From: Nitratireductor mangrovi
GTDB lineage: Bacteria; Pseudomonadota; Alphaproteobacteria; Rhizobiales; Rhizobiaceae
Direction: 5' to 3'
NCBI RefSeq assembly: GCF_007922615.2
Contig: NZ_CP042301.2
Coordinates: forward strand, 4,758,001-4,822,000
DNA length: 64,000 nt
Shown piece by piece: positions 1 to 9,957 of this stretch; position 1 is the stretch's first letter, and every line of letters begins with the position of its first letter. Under the pieces are notes generated by a model, which was given only the letters and a program-made list of their open reading frames with translations, made no database searches and was not told the origin of the DNA. The translations under genes and the position numbers were made by a program.

Positions 1-1
1 C

Positions 2-574
2 TTCTACCTCGGCGTGATGCTGCCCCTGTGGTCGAGCTATCTGGTCAAGGTCTATGCGTGGAAGCTGATCCTGGCCAAGGAGGGCATTCTCACCTGGCTC
101 TTCGACCGCATCCACATGACGTGGCTGATCGAGGCATGGCTGTCGCTGCCGATCGTCGGCGGCAACTCGCTGTCCTTCTCCTTCACCGGCACCTTCCTCG
201 TGTTCCTTTACGTCTGGCTGCCGTTCATGATCCTGCCGACGCAGGCGGCGCTGGAGCGCGTGCCGGGCAATCTCATAGAGGCGTCGTCCGACCTCGGCGC
301 CTCGGCGGGGCAGACGTTCCGCCACGTGCTGTTGCCGCTCGCCCTGCCAGGAATGGTGGCGGGGTCGATCTTTACCTTCTCGCTGACGCTTGGCGACTAC
401 ATCATCCCGCAGATCATCGGCACCTCGCGGCTGTTCATCGGCCAGGCGGTCTATGCGCACCAGGGCACGGCCGGCAACATCCCGCTGGCCGCCGCCTTCA
501 CCGTGGTGCCGATCGTCGTGATGGCCTTCTACCTGTGGGGTGCGAGGCGCATGGGGGCCTTCGATGCGCTCTGA
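2..574 (+). CDS. ABC transporter permease, spermidine/putrescine (PotB) type, 5' end outside window
   Basis: This is the inner-membrane permease of an ABC importer of the polyamine type. The reading frame is already open at the first bases of the window ([10 protein letters not shown]), so the start lies upstream and about 190 residues remain. Several hydrophobic segments are visible. The cytoplasmic EAA loop that docks the ATPase is at about residues 91-115 of the fragment ([16 protein letters not shown] followed by LPLALPG). The next permease starts inside its 3' end, so the two are translationally coupled and should form a heterodimeric channel. The aminoaldehyde dehydrogenase downstream makes a polyamine or related amine a reasonable substrate, but specificity cannot be read from a permease. 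Confidence 0.88.
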   Translation, partial: FYLGVMLPLWSSYLVKVYAWKLILAKEGILTWLFDRIHMTWLIEAWLSLPIVGGNSLSFSFTGTFLVFLYVWLPFMILPTQAALERVPGNLIEASSDLGASAGQTFRHVLLPLALPGMVAGSIFTFSLTLGDYIIPQIIGTSRLFIGQAVYAHQGTAGNIPLAAAFTVVPIVVMAFYLWGARRMGAFDAL

Positions 575-1379
575 CCGCAACGCCTCCGCCCCCCTCGGCC
601 TGAAGATTGCCGCCGCGGCGGGTCTGCTGTTCCTGCACCTGCCGATCCTGCTGATTTTCGTCTACGCCTTCACCACCGAGGACAAGAGTTATCAGTGGCC
701 GCCGCCCGGCTTCACCACGCGCTGGTTTGCCGTCACCTGGAACCGCCCCGACGTCTGGCAGGCCCTGTCGTTGTCGGTGAAGGTGGCCGCGATCTCGACG
801 GTGATCGCGCTGGTGCTCGGCACGCTGTGCGCGGCCGCCGTCAGCCGCTCGCGCTTCTTCGGCCGCGAGACGATCTCGCTCCTCGTCATCCTGCCGATCG
901 CCTTGCCGGGCATCATTACAGGCATAGCGCTCAGGTCGGCCTTCAACCTCGCCGACATCCCGTTCTCCACCTGGACCATCGTCCTGGGGCACGCCACCTT
1001 CTGCGTCGTCGTGGTCTACAACAACGCCGTCGCGCGTTTCCGCAGGACGTCCGGATCGCTGATCGAGGCCTCCTACGATCTCGGCGCCGACGGGTTCCAG
1101 ACCTTTCGCTATGTCATCCTGCCCAACCTCGGCACGGCGCTACTCGCCGGCGGCATGCTGGCCTTCGCGCTTTCCTTCGACGAGGTCATCGTCACCACCT
1201 TCACCGCCGGCCAGCAGCAGACCCTGCCGATCTGGATGCTCGAGGAACTGGTGCGACCGCGCCAGCGCCCGGTGACCAATGTCGTCGCCATGGTCGTCGT
1301 GCTTGTCACTTTCCTGCCCATACTCGCCGCCTTCTACCTGACCCGCGACGGGGACCAGGTGGCCGGGGGCGGCAAATGA
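564..1379 (+). CDS. ABC transporter permease, spermidine/putrescine (PotC) type
   Basis: Second permease of the importer, 271 residues, the usual PotC length. The first transmembrane segment follows a short polar N-terminus, and the EAA loop [16 protein letters not shown] lies near residues 168-183. I chose ATG 564, which overlaps the previous stop by 11 bases. A GTG at 540 would add eight residues and overlap further, and is less likely. Its stop overlaps an in-frame ATG (ATGA at 1376) of the dehydrogenase reading frame, so the three genes form one operon. The ATPase and binding protein should lie upstream of the window. Confidence 0.88.
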   Translation: MRSDRNASAPLGLKIAAAAGLLFLHLPILLIFVYAFTTEDKSYQWPPPGFTTRWFAVTWNRPDVWQALSLSVKVAAISTVIALVLGTLCAAAVSRSRFFGRETISLLVILPIALPGIITGIALRSAFNLADIPFSTWTIVLGHATFCVVVVYNNAVARFRRTSGSLIEASYDLGADGFQTFRYVILPNLGTALLAGGMLAFALSFDEVIVTTFTAGQQQTLPIWMLEELVRPRQRPVTNVVAMVVVLVTFLPILAAFYLTRDGDQVAGGGK

Positions 1380-1396
1380 TCCCCCAGGAGGAACCC

Positions 1397-2824
1397 ATGG
1401 ACACCCAGATGCTGATCGGATCGGCCTTCGAGAAAGGCACGGAGGCGGAGGAAAAAATCCTCAACCCCAGAACCGGGGAAACGGTCCTCGACCTGCCGGA
1501 GGCGAGCCAGGCCCAGATCGACGCGGCCGTCGCCGCAGCGGCGAAGGCGTTTGTCTCCTGGTCGAAAACCACGCCCGGCGAAAGGTCGGGCTATCTCCTG
1601 AAGATTGCCGAGCGCATCGAAGCCGAGGCGAAGGAGTTCGCGGCGCTGGAGGCGCTCAACTGCGGCAAGCCGATCAACGCTGTGCTGAACGACGAGATTC
1701 CGGCCATCGTCGACTGCTACCGCTTCTTCGCCGGCGCCGTGCGCACGCTTCCCGGCGCCGTGGCGGGCGAATACATGGCCGGCTTCACGTCGATGATCAG
1801 GCGCGACCCGATCGGCGTCGTCGGCTCGATCGCACCCTGGAACTATCCGCTGATGATGATGGCCTGGAAGCTGGCGCCCGCGATCGGCGGCGGCAACACT
1901 GTCGTCTTCAAGCCGTCGGAGCAGACGCCGCTCACGGCTCTGAAGCTGGCGAGGATCTTCGCCGACATCCTGCCGGAGGGCGTGGTCAACGTCGTGCTCG
2001 GCCGTGGCGATACGGTCGGCAATGCGCTGATCAACCATCCGAAGGTGAACATGATCTCGCTCACCGGGGATGTGGCGACCGGCAAGAAGATATTGCAGGC
2101 CGCCGCGAAGTCGGTGAAGCGGACCCATCTGGAGTTGGGAGGCAAGGCGCCGGTGATCGTCTTCGACGACGCCGACATCGACGCCGTGGTCAACGGGCTG
2201 CGCGCCTTCGGCTACTACAACGCCGGCCAGGACTGCACGGCCGCCTGCCGGGTCTATGCCGGCGGCAAGGTCTACGACAAGCTGGTCGCCGACCTCACCT
2301 CGGCCGTCTCCTCGATCCGCTACGCGAAGGACGACGACACCGAAAACGAGATCGGGCCGCTGATCTCGCCGCGCCAGCGCGACCGCGTAGCAAGCTTCGT
2401 GGAACGCGCCGCCGAGCTCAAGCACATCGAGGTCACCACCGGCGGCAAGCCGGGCGCCGGCAAGGGCTTCTTCTATCAGCCGACCGTGGTGGCCGGGGCG
2501 TTGCAGGCTGACGAGATCGTGCAACGCGAGGTGTTCGGGCCGGTCGTGTCGGTGACCCGCTTCAGCGATGTCGACGACGCCGTCGCCTGGGCAAACGACT
2601 CCGATTACGGGCTTGCCTCCTCGGTGTGGACCAAGGATGTCGGCCGCGCCATGGCAACGGCTGCCCGGCTGCAGTATGGCTGCACCTGGATCAACACCCA
2701 CTTCATGCTCGTCAACGAGATGCCGCATGGCGGGCTCAAGCAGTCGGGCTACGGCAAGGACATGTCGTCCTACGCGCTCGAGGACTACACGGCGGTTCGC
2801 CACGTCATGGTTGCGCACGGATAG
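1397..2824 (+). CDS. NAD-dependent aldehyde dehydrogenase, gamma-aminobutyraldehyde/betaine-aldehyde type
   Basis: A 475-residue soluble ALDH that oxidises an aldehyde to its acid with NAD(P). The general base is Glu246 in LELGGKAP and the nucleophile is Cys280 in [11 protein letters not shown]. The 34-residue spacing and the motif match the PatD (YdcW) aminobutyraldehyde dehydrogenases. The cofactor motif APWNYP and the C-terminal [14 protein letters not shown] are present. ATG 1397 is preferred over ATG 1376 because AGGAGG lies five bases upstream. The position behind polyamine-type permeases suggests it handles the aminoaldehyde left after deamination of putrescine or a similar amine. Betaine aldehyde is an alternative substrate. 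Confidence 0.88.
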   Translation: MDTQMLIGSAFEKGTEAEEKILNPRTGETVLDLPEASQAQIDAAVAAAAKAFVSWSKTTPGERSGYLLKIAERIEAEAKEFAALEALNCGKPINAVLNDEIPAIVDCYRFFAGAVRTLPGAVAGEYMAGFTSMIRRDPIGVVGSIAPWNYPLMMMAWKLAPAIGGGNTVVFKPSEQTPLTALKLARIFADILPEGVVNVVLGRGDTVGNALINHPKVNMISLTGDVATGKKILQAAAKSVKRTHLELGGKAPVIVFDDADIDAVVNGLRAFGYYNAGQDCTAACRVYAGGKVYDKLVADLTSAVSSIRYAKDDDTENEIGPLISPRQRDRVASFVERAAELKHIEVTTGGKPGAGKGFFYQPTVVAGALQADEIVQREVFGPVVSVTRFSDVDDAVAWANDSDYGLASSVWTKDVGRAMATAARLQYGCTWINTHFMLVNEMPHGGLKQSGYGKDMSSYALEDYTAVRHVMVAHG

Positions 2825-2942
2825 GCCGACTGCCTTGCCGCTCGGGCAGATGGGGTTATGATTGCCATGAGGTTTGGCGCCGGCCGCGCGTGAACCGCGG
2901 CCGTGCCGACCCGACCGGAACGCCTCGGGTGGGAGGTTCGTC

Positions 2943-4337
2943 GTGGCAAAACGTCTGGCTTTTACTCTTGCGGCCGCGCTGCTGACGGCAGCGCCGGCCG
3001 TCGCGGACGAGATCCGCGGCAGCGCCTACAAGTCCGGCAACTGGGACGGCGGCGCCTATGACGACGGCGTGGCCTTCAGCCATTGCGCCATATCGGCCGA
3101 CTACAAGTCCGGCATCAGGCTGCATTTCGCGATCGACCGGAATTATCTCTGGCGCATGGGCTTCTCGCACGAGAACTGGACCATGCAGGACGGCGAGACG
3201 GTGCCGATCCGCTACCAGATCGACAAGCACGAGGTGAATTCGGTCAATGCCAACGTCATCACGCCGAAGTTCGTGATGGCGGAACTGATCGCCAAGGACT
3301 ACCTGTTCAACCAGTTCCGCCGCGGCCGGGTCCTGAAGGTCGAGGCAGGCGGGCAGAACTATTCCTTCAGCCTGACCGGCACGTCGCGAGCTCTGTCGCG
3401 GACGCTCAAATGCGTGAACGACTATCTCGACTACAGCGTTCCCGTCGCCAGGACGCCTGCTCCGGCGCCGGCCCCTGTCGCCAAGGCGCCGAAACCGGCG
3501 CCAATGCCCGAAGCACCGGCTGTCGTGGCCCGCACCGAACCGCCGGCATCGAACGTACCGCGCATGCCGGGGTCCGCGGTGCTCAACACGCCTGCCGCCG
3601 GCACGGCCCCGAATACACCGGTAGCGCCGCCCGAGCCTCCGCCGGCTGCCGCAAAAATCGCGATATCCGACGCGGTACCGAAGACGCCGGCGTTTTCCGG
3701 AAGTCCGGACCCGTTGCCCAGGACCACCGATACGCCAGAGCGGGAGGTGGCACTGGCGACGCCGCCGCGCACCCCGGCCGCGCCCCCGGCAACACCTGCC
3801 GCCCCGCCCGCCAAGCCGGCCGCGACGCCGCCCGCCGAGGAGCCCGGCGCCGCTTTCGCCAATTCGCCGCAGGACATTCTCGACGCGACCAGGTTTGTCA
3901 TTGCGATGTTCGCGTCGAGCGAGTTTGCCGGCTTCCAACTGACCGACCAGCGCAGCCTTGGCGAGGATGCGCCGAACTTCCTGAAGACCGCGGCGGTCGG
4001 CTGGACCTCACCCGGAACGCGCGGCACGCTGCATGTCTTCAAGGCCGGCTCGACCACGCCGGACGGCGTGATTGCCGATGTCATCGCCGACGATTCACGC
4101 AATTGCGACGGCTCGTTCGCTTCGGGCAAGAAGCCGGCCGAGGATGACCCGGCAGTCGCCACGGCGTTTACCGCCTGCAAGGCCGGCGAGACCTACAAGT
4201 TCTACGTCGACTACCTAACCTTCGAGGCCACGTCTGGACAGATCTACATGATGTCGAGCCTGCAGTCGGCTTCGTCAGAAGTCGACCGCGAGGTCTCCGA
4301 GACGCTGGCGCGCAACGTCGCCTTGGTCAGGCAATAG
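2943..4337 (+). CDS. Exported protein of unknown function with Pro/Ala-rich linker
   Basis: I do not recognise a family. The predicted product has 464 residues: a clear signal peptide (KRLAFTLAAALLTAAPAVADE, cleavage near ADE), an N-terminal globular domain to about residue 165, a low-complexity Pro/Ala/Thr linker at about 166-302, and a C-terminal domain at 303-464 with several cysteines (RNCDGS, TACKAGET). The start is GTG 2943, with GGAGG six bases upstream and the signal sequence beginning directly after it. It is a single gene between the ALDH operon and the convergent fds genes. It should be periplasmic, with the linker perhaps spanning the peptidoglycan layer. Confidence 0.75.
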   Translation: MAKRLAFTLAAALLTAAPAVADEIRGSAYKSGNWDGGAYDDGVAFSHCAISADYKSGIRLHFAIDRNYLWRMGFSHENWTMQDGETVPIRYQIDKHEVNSVNANVITPKFVMAELIAKDYLFNQFRRGRVLKVEAGGQNYSFSLTGTSRALSRTLKCVNDYLDYSVPVARTPAPAPAPVAKAPKPAPMPEAPAVVARTEPPASNVPRMPGSAVLNTPAAGTAPNTPVAPPEPPPAAAKIAISDAVPKTPAFSGSPDPLPRTTDTPEREVALATPPRTPAAPPATPAAPPAKPAATPPAEEPGAAFANSPQDILDATRFVIAMFASSEFAGFQLTDQRSLGEDAPNFLKTAAVGWTSPGTRGTLHVFKAGSTTPDGVIADVIADDSRNCDGSFASGKKPAEDDPAVATAFTACKAGETYKFYVDYLTFEATSGQIYMMSSLQSASSEVDREVSETLARNVALVRQ

Positions 4338-4419
4338 GTTCGATGTTTGGTCACCGGGCGCTCAGCGCCTGCACCTCTCATCCGGCGGAAGGGGAGAACC
4401 GCCGCGCATTGCTCCAGGG

Positions 4420-4671
4420 TCAGGCGACGTGTTGAGCGGGCCGGCGGATCTTCGCGGTCGCCTCGCGGACGAGCGGTGACAGCCCTTCGCTGCCTGCATC
4501 GACGACCTCGAAGAACTGGCGCCGCATGCGCGGCTCCCAGAAATCGTTGATGTGCTTGGCCACGCCCTCGACCGCCTCGTCCCGCGGCATCGCCTCGAAG
4601 AACCTGGCGATCTGGTTGGCCATGTAGACGAGCTTGTCCTTGCCGGTGCGCGTGCTGTGCTCAGGCGACAT
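4420..4671 (-). CDS. fdsD: Formate dehydrogenase delta subunit
   Basis: A small 83-residue protein with the FdsD pattern: KLVYMANQIARFFEAMP near the N-terminus and HINDFWEPRMRRQF in the middle. In soluble NAD-dependent formate dehydrogenases FdsD is needed, together with FdhD, to obtain active molybdenum enzyme; it is not an electron-transfer subunit. Its start overlaps the 3' end of fdhD by 11 bases, and it is the last gene of the fdsG-fdsB-fdsA-fdhD-fdsD operon. The order is typical of alphaproteobacteria. Confidence 0.9.
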   Translation of the reverse strand: MSPEHSTRTGKDKLVYMANQIARFFEAMPRDEAVEGVAKHINDFWEPRMRRQFFEVVDAGSEGLSPLVREATAKIRRPAQHVA

Positions 4672-5485
4672 TCTGGCTGGCTCCACTGGTGATGCGCTCG
4701 GGATGCGTGAAGATGTCGAACTCCTCGCCGCGCACCAGCGCGACGAGCGACAGGCCGGCGTCCTCGGCCATGCGGATGGCAAGCGCTGTCGGCGCCGAGA
4801 CGGCGATGATCGCCGGTGCACCGATCGCAGCCGTCTTCTGGACCATCTCCACGGAGACACGCGACGTCACCACCACGGCGCCGCTCGCCCCGTCGATGCC
4901 CGCGCGCGCCAGCGCGCCGGCAAGCTTGTCGAGCGCGTTGTGTCGGCCCACATCCTCGCGCGCCGCCACGATGCCCTTGCCGGGGACATAGAAGCCGGCG
5001 GCGTGGACGGCGCCGGTGTCGGCGTGAAGCGGCTGGGATTTCGCAAGCAGGCCGACCGAGCGGGTGACGTCGCGGGCGCTCAGCGTAAGTGAAAGATCAC
5101 CGATCGGCCTGACCGCGCGCATCGCCTCCTCGATCGATTCGATGCCGCAAAGTCCGCAGCCGACTGGGCCGGCGAGCCGGCGCCGGCGGGCCTCGAAGCG
5201 CCGGTTGGCGGCGTCTTTCAACCTGATCTGGATATCGACACCGGGCCCTGCCTCCTCGACGACGATCGATTCGATCTCGTCCGGTGAGCCGACGATGCCC
5301 TCCGTGATCGAGAAACCGAGCGCGAAATCCTCGAAATCCGAAGGCGTCGCCATCATCACCGCGTGGGTGGTGCCTGCGTAGGATAGCGCCACCGGAGTTT
5401 CCTCCGGCACCATGCGTGCCGCAGCCCTCGTACCGCCGACGCGGCGGGCGATGCGGGTGGTCGAGGTGATGGGCGGGCGGGTCAC
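4661..5485 (-). CDS. fdhD: Sulfurtransferase FdhD for formate dehydrogenase
   Basis: A 274-residue FdhD that transfers sulfur to the bis-MGD cofactor before insertion into formate dehydrogenase. The sulfur-carrying CxxC pair is Cys110 and Cys113 in GCGLCG. The family blocks EETPVALSYAG, ALGFSITEGI and REDVGRHNALDKL are all visible. The start used is GTG 5485, 16 bases after the fdsA stop. An in-frame ATG at 5413 would remove 24 residues in front of the EETPVAL block and is the alternative. Co-transcription with fdsA fits a maturation factor made with its client. Confidence 0.93.
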   Translation of the reverse strand: MTRPPITSTTRIARRVGGTRAAARMVPEETPVALSYAGTTHAVMMATPSDFEDFALGFSITEGIVGSPDEIESIVVEEAGPGVDIQIRLKDAANRRFEARRRRLAGPVGCGLCGIESIEEAMRAVRPIGDLSLTLSARDVTRSVGLLAKSQPLHADTGAVHAAGFYVPGKGIVAAREDVGRHNALDKLAGALARAGIDGASGAVVVTSRVSVEMVQKTAAIGAPAIIAVSAPTALAIRMAEDAGLSLVALVRGEEFDIFTHPERITSGASQNVA

Positions 5486-5501
5486 GATGAGGCGGCCGTC
5501 A

Positions 5502-8390
5502 TCATTCCGCCGCTTCCAGCGGCCGCGCGATACGCCGCGACCGGCGGGCCTGTTCCTCGTATTCGACCTGCCAGTCGGACGGGCCGTTGGAGGGCGAGAC
5601 CTGCACCGCTGTCACCTTGTATTCCGGGCAGTTGGTGGCCCAGTCGGAATATTCGGTGGTGACCACGTTGGCCTGCGTGTCGGGGTGGTGGAAGGTGGTG
5701 TAGACGACACCCGGCGCGACCCGGTCGGTCACCAGCGCGCGCAGCGTGGTCTCGCCGGCACGGCTCCTGATCTTGACCCAATCGTCGTCGCGCAGGCCGC
5801 GCTGTTCGGCGTCATGCGGATGGATCTCCAGCCGGTCCTCCTTGTGCCACTCGACATTCGCCGTGCGCCGCGTCTGCGCGCCGACATTGTATTGCGACAG
5901 GATGCGTCCTGTCGTGAGCAGCAGCGGGAAGCGCGGACCGGACCTTTCGTCGGTCGCCACATATTCGGTGCGGATGAACTTGCCCTTGCCGCGTACGAAG
6001 CCGTCGATATGCATGACCGGCGTACCGAGCGGGGCCTTTTCGTTGCAGGGCCACTGCACGGAGCCTTCGCGGTCCAGAAGGTCGTAGGTGACGCCGGCGA
6101 AGCTCGGCGTGGTCCGCGCGATCTCGTCCATCACCTGCGAGGGATGGGTGTAGTTCCAGGAAAGCCCCATCGCGTGGCCGAGCCGTTGCGTCACTTCCCA
6201 GTCGGCCAACCCGTTCTTGGGGGCCATCACCTTGCGCACGCGGTTGATGCGACGCTCGGCATTGGTGAAGGTGCCGTCCTTCTCGAGGAAAGTCGAGCCC
6301 GGCAGGAAGACATGGGCGTAGTTGGCGGTCTCGTTGAGGAAGAGATCGTGGACGACCACACATTCCATCGCTTCCAGCCCTGCGGCGACATGGGTGGTGT
6401 TCGGGTCCGACTGCAGGATGTCCTCGCCCTGGACGTAGATGCCCTTGAAGGAGCCTTCCACGGCGGCGTCGAGCATGTTGGGGATCCTCAGCCCCGGCTC
6501 CGGATCGAGCGTGACCTTCCACACCGCTTCGAAAATGTCGCGGGTTGCATCGTCCGACATGTGGCGGTAGCCCGGAAGCTCGTGCGGGAAGGAGCCCATG
6601 TCGCAGGCGCCCTGCACATTGTTCTGGCCGCGCAGCGGGTTCACGCCGACACCCGGCCGGCCGATATTTCCGGTCAGCATGGCGAGGTTGGCGATCGCCA
6701 TCACCGTGGTCGAGCCCTGGCTGTGCTCGGTGACGCCGAGGCCGTAATAGATCGCCGCGTTGCCGCCGGTGGCGTAGAGCCTGGCCGCGGCGCGGATCGT
6801 TTCGGCGGGGACGCCCGACACCTTCTCGACCTCTTCGGGGCTGTGATGCGGCGCCGAAACGAAGGCGGCGTAGTCCTCGAATTCCGACCAGTCGCAACGC
6901 TCGCGGATGAAGGCCTCGTCGAAGAGGCTCTCGGCAACGATGACATGGGCGAGCGCGGTCAGCACGGCGACGTTGGTGCCGGGCTTGAGGGGAAGATGGT
7001 GCGCGGCCTCGACATGCGGCTGACGCACGATGTCGATGCGGCGCGGATCGAGCACGATCAGCTTCGCACCCTGCCGGAGCCGCTTCTTCAGCCGGGAGGC
7101 GAAGACGGGGTGACCGTCGGTCGGGTTGGCGCCGATGATCATGGCGACGTCGGTGTGCTCGACAGAATCGAAATCCTGCGTACCGGCCGAGGTGCCGAAG
7201 GTGGTCTTCAATCCATAGCCGGTCGGCGAGTGGCAGACGCGCGCGCAGGTATCGACATTGTTGTTGCCGAAGCCCTGGCGGATCAGCTTCTGAACGAGAT
7301 AGGTCTCCTCGTTGGTGCAGCGCGACGAGGTGATGCCGCCGATGGCGCCCTTGCCGTACTGGTACTGTATGCGGCGGAATTCATTGGCCACATGCGCGAA
7401 CGCTTCTTCCCAGCTGACCTCGCGCCACGGATCGGTGATCTTGTCGCGGATCATCGGGTTGAGGATGCGGTCCTTGTGCGTGGTGTAGCCGTAGGCAAAA
7501 CGGCCCTTCACGCAGGAGTGGCCGCGATTGGCCTTGCCGTCCTTGTAAGGCACCATGCGAACGACTTCCTCGCCCTTCATCTCGGCCTTGAAGGAGCAGC
7601 CGACGCCGCAATAGGCGCAGGTCGTCACGGTCGAGCTTTCCGGCATGCCCATGTAGAGCACCGTCTTCTCGCGCAGCGCATCCGTCGGGCAGGCCTGGAC
7701 GCAGGCGCCGCACGACACGCATTCCGATTCGAGGAAGTTTTCGTGCATGCCGGCCGAGATGCGGCTCTCGAAGCCGCGTCCTTCGACGGTCAGCGCGAAG
7801 GTGCCCTGCACCTCCTCGCAGGCGCGCACGCAACGCGAGCACACGATGCATTGCGAGGCGTCGTAGGTGAAATAGGGATTGCTCTCGTCGCGCGCGATGT
7901 AGTCGACATTGAGCGAGCCTTCGCCGGGGGCAACGCCCGGCGCGACATGGTTGCGACCGTCCGTGCCATAGCGGTTTTCGCTCAGGCCGACCTGAGCGGC
8001 GACCCGGTCGAATTCGCTGGCGCCGGTACCGCGCCGTTCGTTCCAGGCGCTCGGATGGTCGGAGACGTAGAGCTCCATCACGCCCTTGCGGATCGCGTCG
8101 AGCCTGTCGCTTTTCGTCCGTACTTCGATGCCCTCGGCAACAGGCGTCGTACAGGATGCCGGCGTGCCGCCGCGCCCTTCGATCTCGACAAGGCAGACGC
8201 GGCAGGAGCCGAAGCTCTCCAGCATGTCGGTCGCACACAGCTTCGGGATCTCGACGCCCGCGTCCATCGCCGCGCGCATGATCGAGGTCCCTTCGGGAAC
8301 GGTGACTTTCTTGCCGTCGACGGTGAGCGTCACAGTCTTTTCGGCCTTCGAGGCCGGTGTGCCGTAGTCGATTTCATTGACGAATGACAT
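5502..8390 (-). CDS. fdsA: NAD-dependent formate dehydrogenase alpha (catalytic) subunit
   Basis: A 962-residue catalytic subunit that oxidises formate to CO2 at a bis-MGD molybdenum site. In order it has an N-terminal 2Fe-2S ferredoxin domain (PKLCATDML, SCRVCLVEIEG, PASCTTPV), two 4Fe-4S sites (CIVCSRCVRACEE and CVSCGACVQACPTDAL), the 4Fe-4S of the catalytic domain (CAYCGVGCSF), and the molybdopterin oxidoreductase and dinucleotide-binding domains. The Mo ligand is Cys386 in ARVCHSPTG, so this is the Cys and not the Sec form. The Cys position equals that reported for the Rhodobacter capsulatus enzyme. It lies 10 bases after fdsB. Cytoplasmic; electrons pass to FdsB and NAD. Confidence 0.96.
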   Translation of the reverse strand: MSFVNEIDYGTPASKAEKTVTLTVDGKKVTVPEGTSIMRAAMDAGVEIPKLCATDMLESFGSCRVCLVEIEGRGGTPASCTTPVAEGIEVRTKSDRLDAIRKGVMELYVSDHPSAWNERRGTGASEFDRVAAQVGLSENRYGTDGRNHVAPGVAPGEGSLNVDYIARDESNPYFTYDASQCIVCSRCVRACEEVQGTFALTVEGRGFESRISAGMHENFLESECVSCGACVQACPTDALREKTVLYMGMPESSTVTTCAYCGVGCSFKAEMKGEEVVRMVPYKDGKANRGHSCVKGRFAYGYTTHKDRILNPMIRDKITDPWREVSWEEAFAHVANEFRRIQYQYGKGAIGGITSSRCTNEETYLVQKLIRQGFGNNNVDTCARVCHSPTGYGLKTTFGTSAGTQDFDSVEHTDVAMIIGANPTDGHPVFASRLKKRLRQGAKLIVLDPRRIDIVRQPHVEAAHHLPLKPGTNVAVLTALAHVIVAESLFDEAFIRERCDWSEFEDYAAFVSAPHHSPEEVEKVSGVPAETIRAAARLYATGGNAAIYYGLGVTEHSQGSTTVMAIANLAMLTGNIGRPGVGVNPLRGQNNVQGACDMGSFPHELPGYRHMSDDATRDIFEAVWKVTLDPEPGLRIPNMLDAAVEGSFKGIYVQGEDILQSDPNTTHVAAGLEAMECVVVHDLFLNETANYAHVFLPGSTFLEKDGTFTNAERRINRVRKVMAPKNGLADWEVTQRLGHAMGLSWNYTHPSQVMDEIARTTPSFAGVTYDLLDREGSVQWPCNEKAPLGTPVMHIDGFVRGKGKFIRTEYVATDERSGPRFPLLLTTGRILSQYNVGAQTRRTANVEWHKEDRLEIHPHDAEQRGLRDDDWVKIRSRAGETTLRALVTDRVAPGVVYTTFHHPDTQANVVTTEYSDWATNCPEYKVTAVQVSPSNGPSDWQVEYEEQARRSRRIARPLEAAE

Positions 8391-8400
8391 TGGCCGTCTC

Positions 8401-9957
8401 CTATTCCGCCGCTTCGCGCATCGGCTGCGGGCGGAAGTCCTCAGGGAAATGCGTCAGCGCGCTCATCACCGGGTAGGGCGTGAACCCGCCCAGCGCGCAC
8501 AGCGAACCGAACTTCATCGTGTTGCAGAGATCGGTGACGAGCTCGACCTGCTTTTCCGGTTCGATATTCGCTGCCAGCCTGTCCAGCGTCTCGACACCTC
8601 TGGTCGAGCCGATCCGGCACGGCGTGCACTTGCCGCAGCTCTCGATGGCGCAGAACTCCATGGCGAAACGCGCCTGCTTCAGCATGTCGACGCTGTCGTC
8701 GAAGACGACGATGCCGGCGTGGCCGATCAGCCCGTCCCTGGCCGCAAAGGCTTCGTAGTCGAAGGGCGTGTCGAACAGGGCGCGCGGGAAATAGGCGCCC
8801 AGAGGCCCCCCCACCTGCACGGCCCGCACCGCGCGGCCCGTCGCCGTGCCGCCGCCGATGTCGTCGACCAGTTCGCCGAGAGTCATGCCGAAGGCGGCCT
8901 CGAACAGGCCGCCATGCCTGACGTTTCCGGTCAGCTGGATCGGAATCGTGCCGCGCGAACGGCCCATGCCGAAATCGCGATAGAACTCGGCCCCCTTGTC
9001 CATGATGATCGGGACGGAAGCGAGCGAGATCACGTTGTTGATGACGGTCGGCTTGCCGAACAGCCCCTTGTGGGCGGGCAGCGGCGGCTTGGCGCGCACC
9101 TGGCCGCGCTTGCCTTCGAGGCTGTCGAGCAGCGCGGTCTCCTCGCCGCACACATAGGCGCCGGCGCCGATGCGCACTTCCATGTCGAATGCATGGTCGG
9201 AGCCGAGGATGCGTTGGCCGAGCACGCCGGCCTTGCGCGCGGCGTCGATCGCCTCGCGGAGCGCGATACTGGCGTGCGGGTATTCGGACCTGAGATAGAT
9301 GTAACCCTTGGTCGCGCCCGTCGCGATGCCGGCGATCGCCATGCCCTCGATGAGCACGAACGGATCGCCCTCCATGACCATGCGGTCGGAGAAGGTGCCC
9401 GAGTCGCCTTCGTCGGCGTTGCAGACGATATATTTGCGCTCGCCCTGCGCCTCGAGCACGGTGTTCCACTTGATGCCGGTCGGGAAGCCGGCGCCGCCGC
9501 GTCCGCGCAGGCCGGAATCGGTCACCTGCTTCACGATCTCGGCCGGCGTGAGCTTGAGCGCGTTTCTGAGACCTCGCAGCCCGCCATGGGCTTCGTAATC
9601 CTCAAGCGAGACCGGGTCGGTGATGCCGCAGCGCGCGAAGGTGAGGCGCTGCTGCCTGGCAAAAAACGGGATCTTTTCCGGATCGCCCAGCGCGAGCGCG
9701 TGGTTGCCGCCATCAAGCAGCCCGGCATCGAGCAGCGCACCGACATCTTTCGCCTGCACCGGCCCGTAGGCGACGCGGCCGGCGGACGTGGCCACCTCCA
9801 CCATGGGCTCCAGCCAGTACATGCCGCGCGAACCGTTGCGCACGATCCGTGCGTCAAGCCGGCGTTTCGCGATTTCCGCCGCGAGGGCCTTCGCCACCTT
9901 GTCGGCGCCGAGCGCCAGCGAGCCGGAATCACGGGGGACGTAGATCGTGACGGTCAT
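8401..9957 (-). CDS. fdsB: NAD-dependent formate dehydrogenase beta subunit (NuoF-like)
   Basis: A 518-residue diaphorase subunit that takes electrons from FdsA and reduces NAD. An N-terminal region of about 110 residues precedes the NuoF core. The core has the NADH/FMN-binding glycine motif GLRGRGGAGFPTG, the FMN motif CNADEGDSGTFSDR and the 4Fe-4S site ESCGKCTPCRIGS near the C-terminus. Start ATG 9957 overlaps the fdsG stop by four bases (ATGA), which indicates translational coupling. No expected motif is missing. Confidence 0.96.
   Translation of the reverse strand: MTVTIYVPRDSGSLALGADKVAKALAAEIAKRRLDARIVRNGSRGMYWLEPMVEVATSAGRVAYGPVQAKDVGALLDAGLLDGGNHALALGDPEKIPFFARQQRLTFARCGITDPVSLEDYEAHGGLRGLRNALKLTPAEIVKQVTDSGLRGRGGAGFPTGIKWNTVLEAQGERKYIVCNADEGDSGTFSDRMVMEGDPFVLIEGMAIAGIATGATKGYIYLRSEYPHASIALREAIDAARKAGVLGQRILGSDHAFDMEVRIGAGAYVCGEETALLDSLEGKRGQVRAKPPLPAHKGLFGKPTVINNVISLASVPIIMDKGAEFYRDFGMGRSRGTIPIQLTGNVRHGGLFEAAFGMTLGELVDDIGGGTATGRAVRAVQVGGPLGAYFPRALFDTPFDYEAFAARDGLIGHAGIVVFDDSVDMLKQARFAMEFCAIESCGKCTPCRIGSTRGVETLDRLAANIEPEKQVELVTDLCNTMKFGSLCALGGFTPYPVMSALTHFPEDFRPQPMREAAE

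Noticed and set aside
1334..2818. Minus-strand frame of 494 codons
   Set aside because: Antisense to the aldehyde dehydrogenase with intact Glu246 and Cys280.
5412..8387. Long open frame on the plus strand, 991 codons
   Set aside because: It lies antisense to fdsA, whose motifs and cluster ligands are all intact. Long antisense frames are usual in GC-rich genes.
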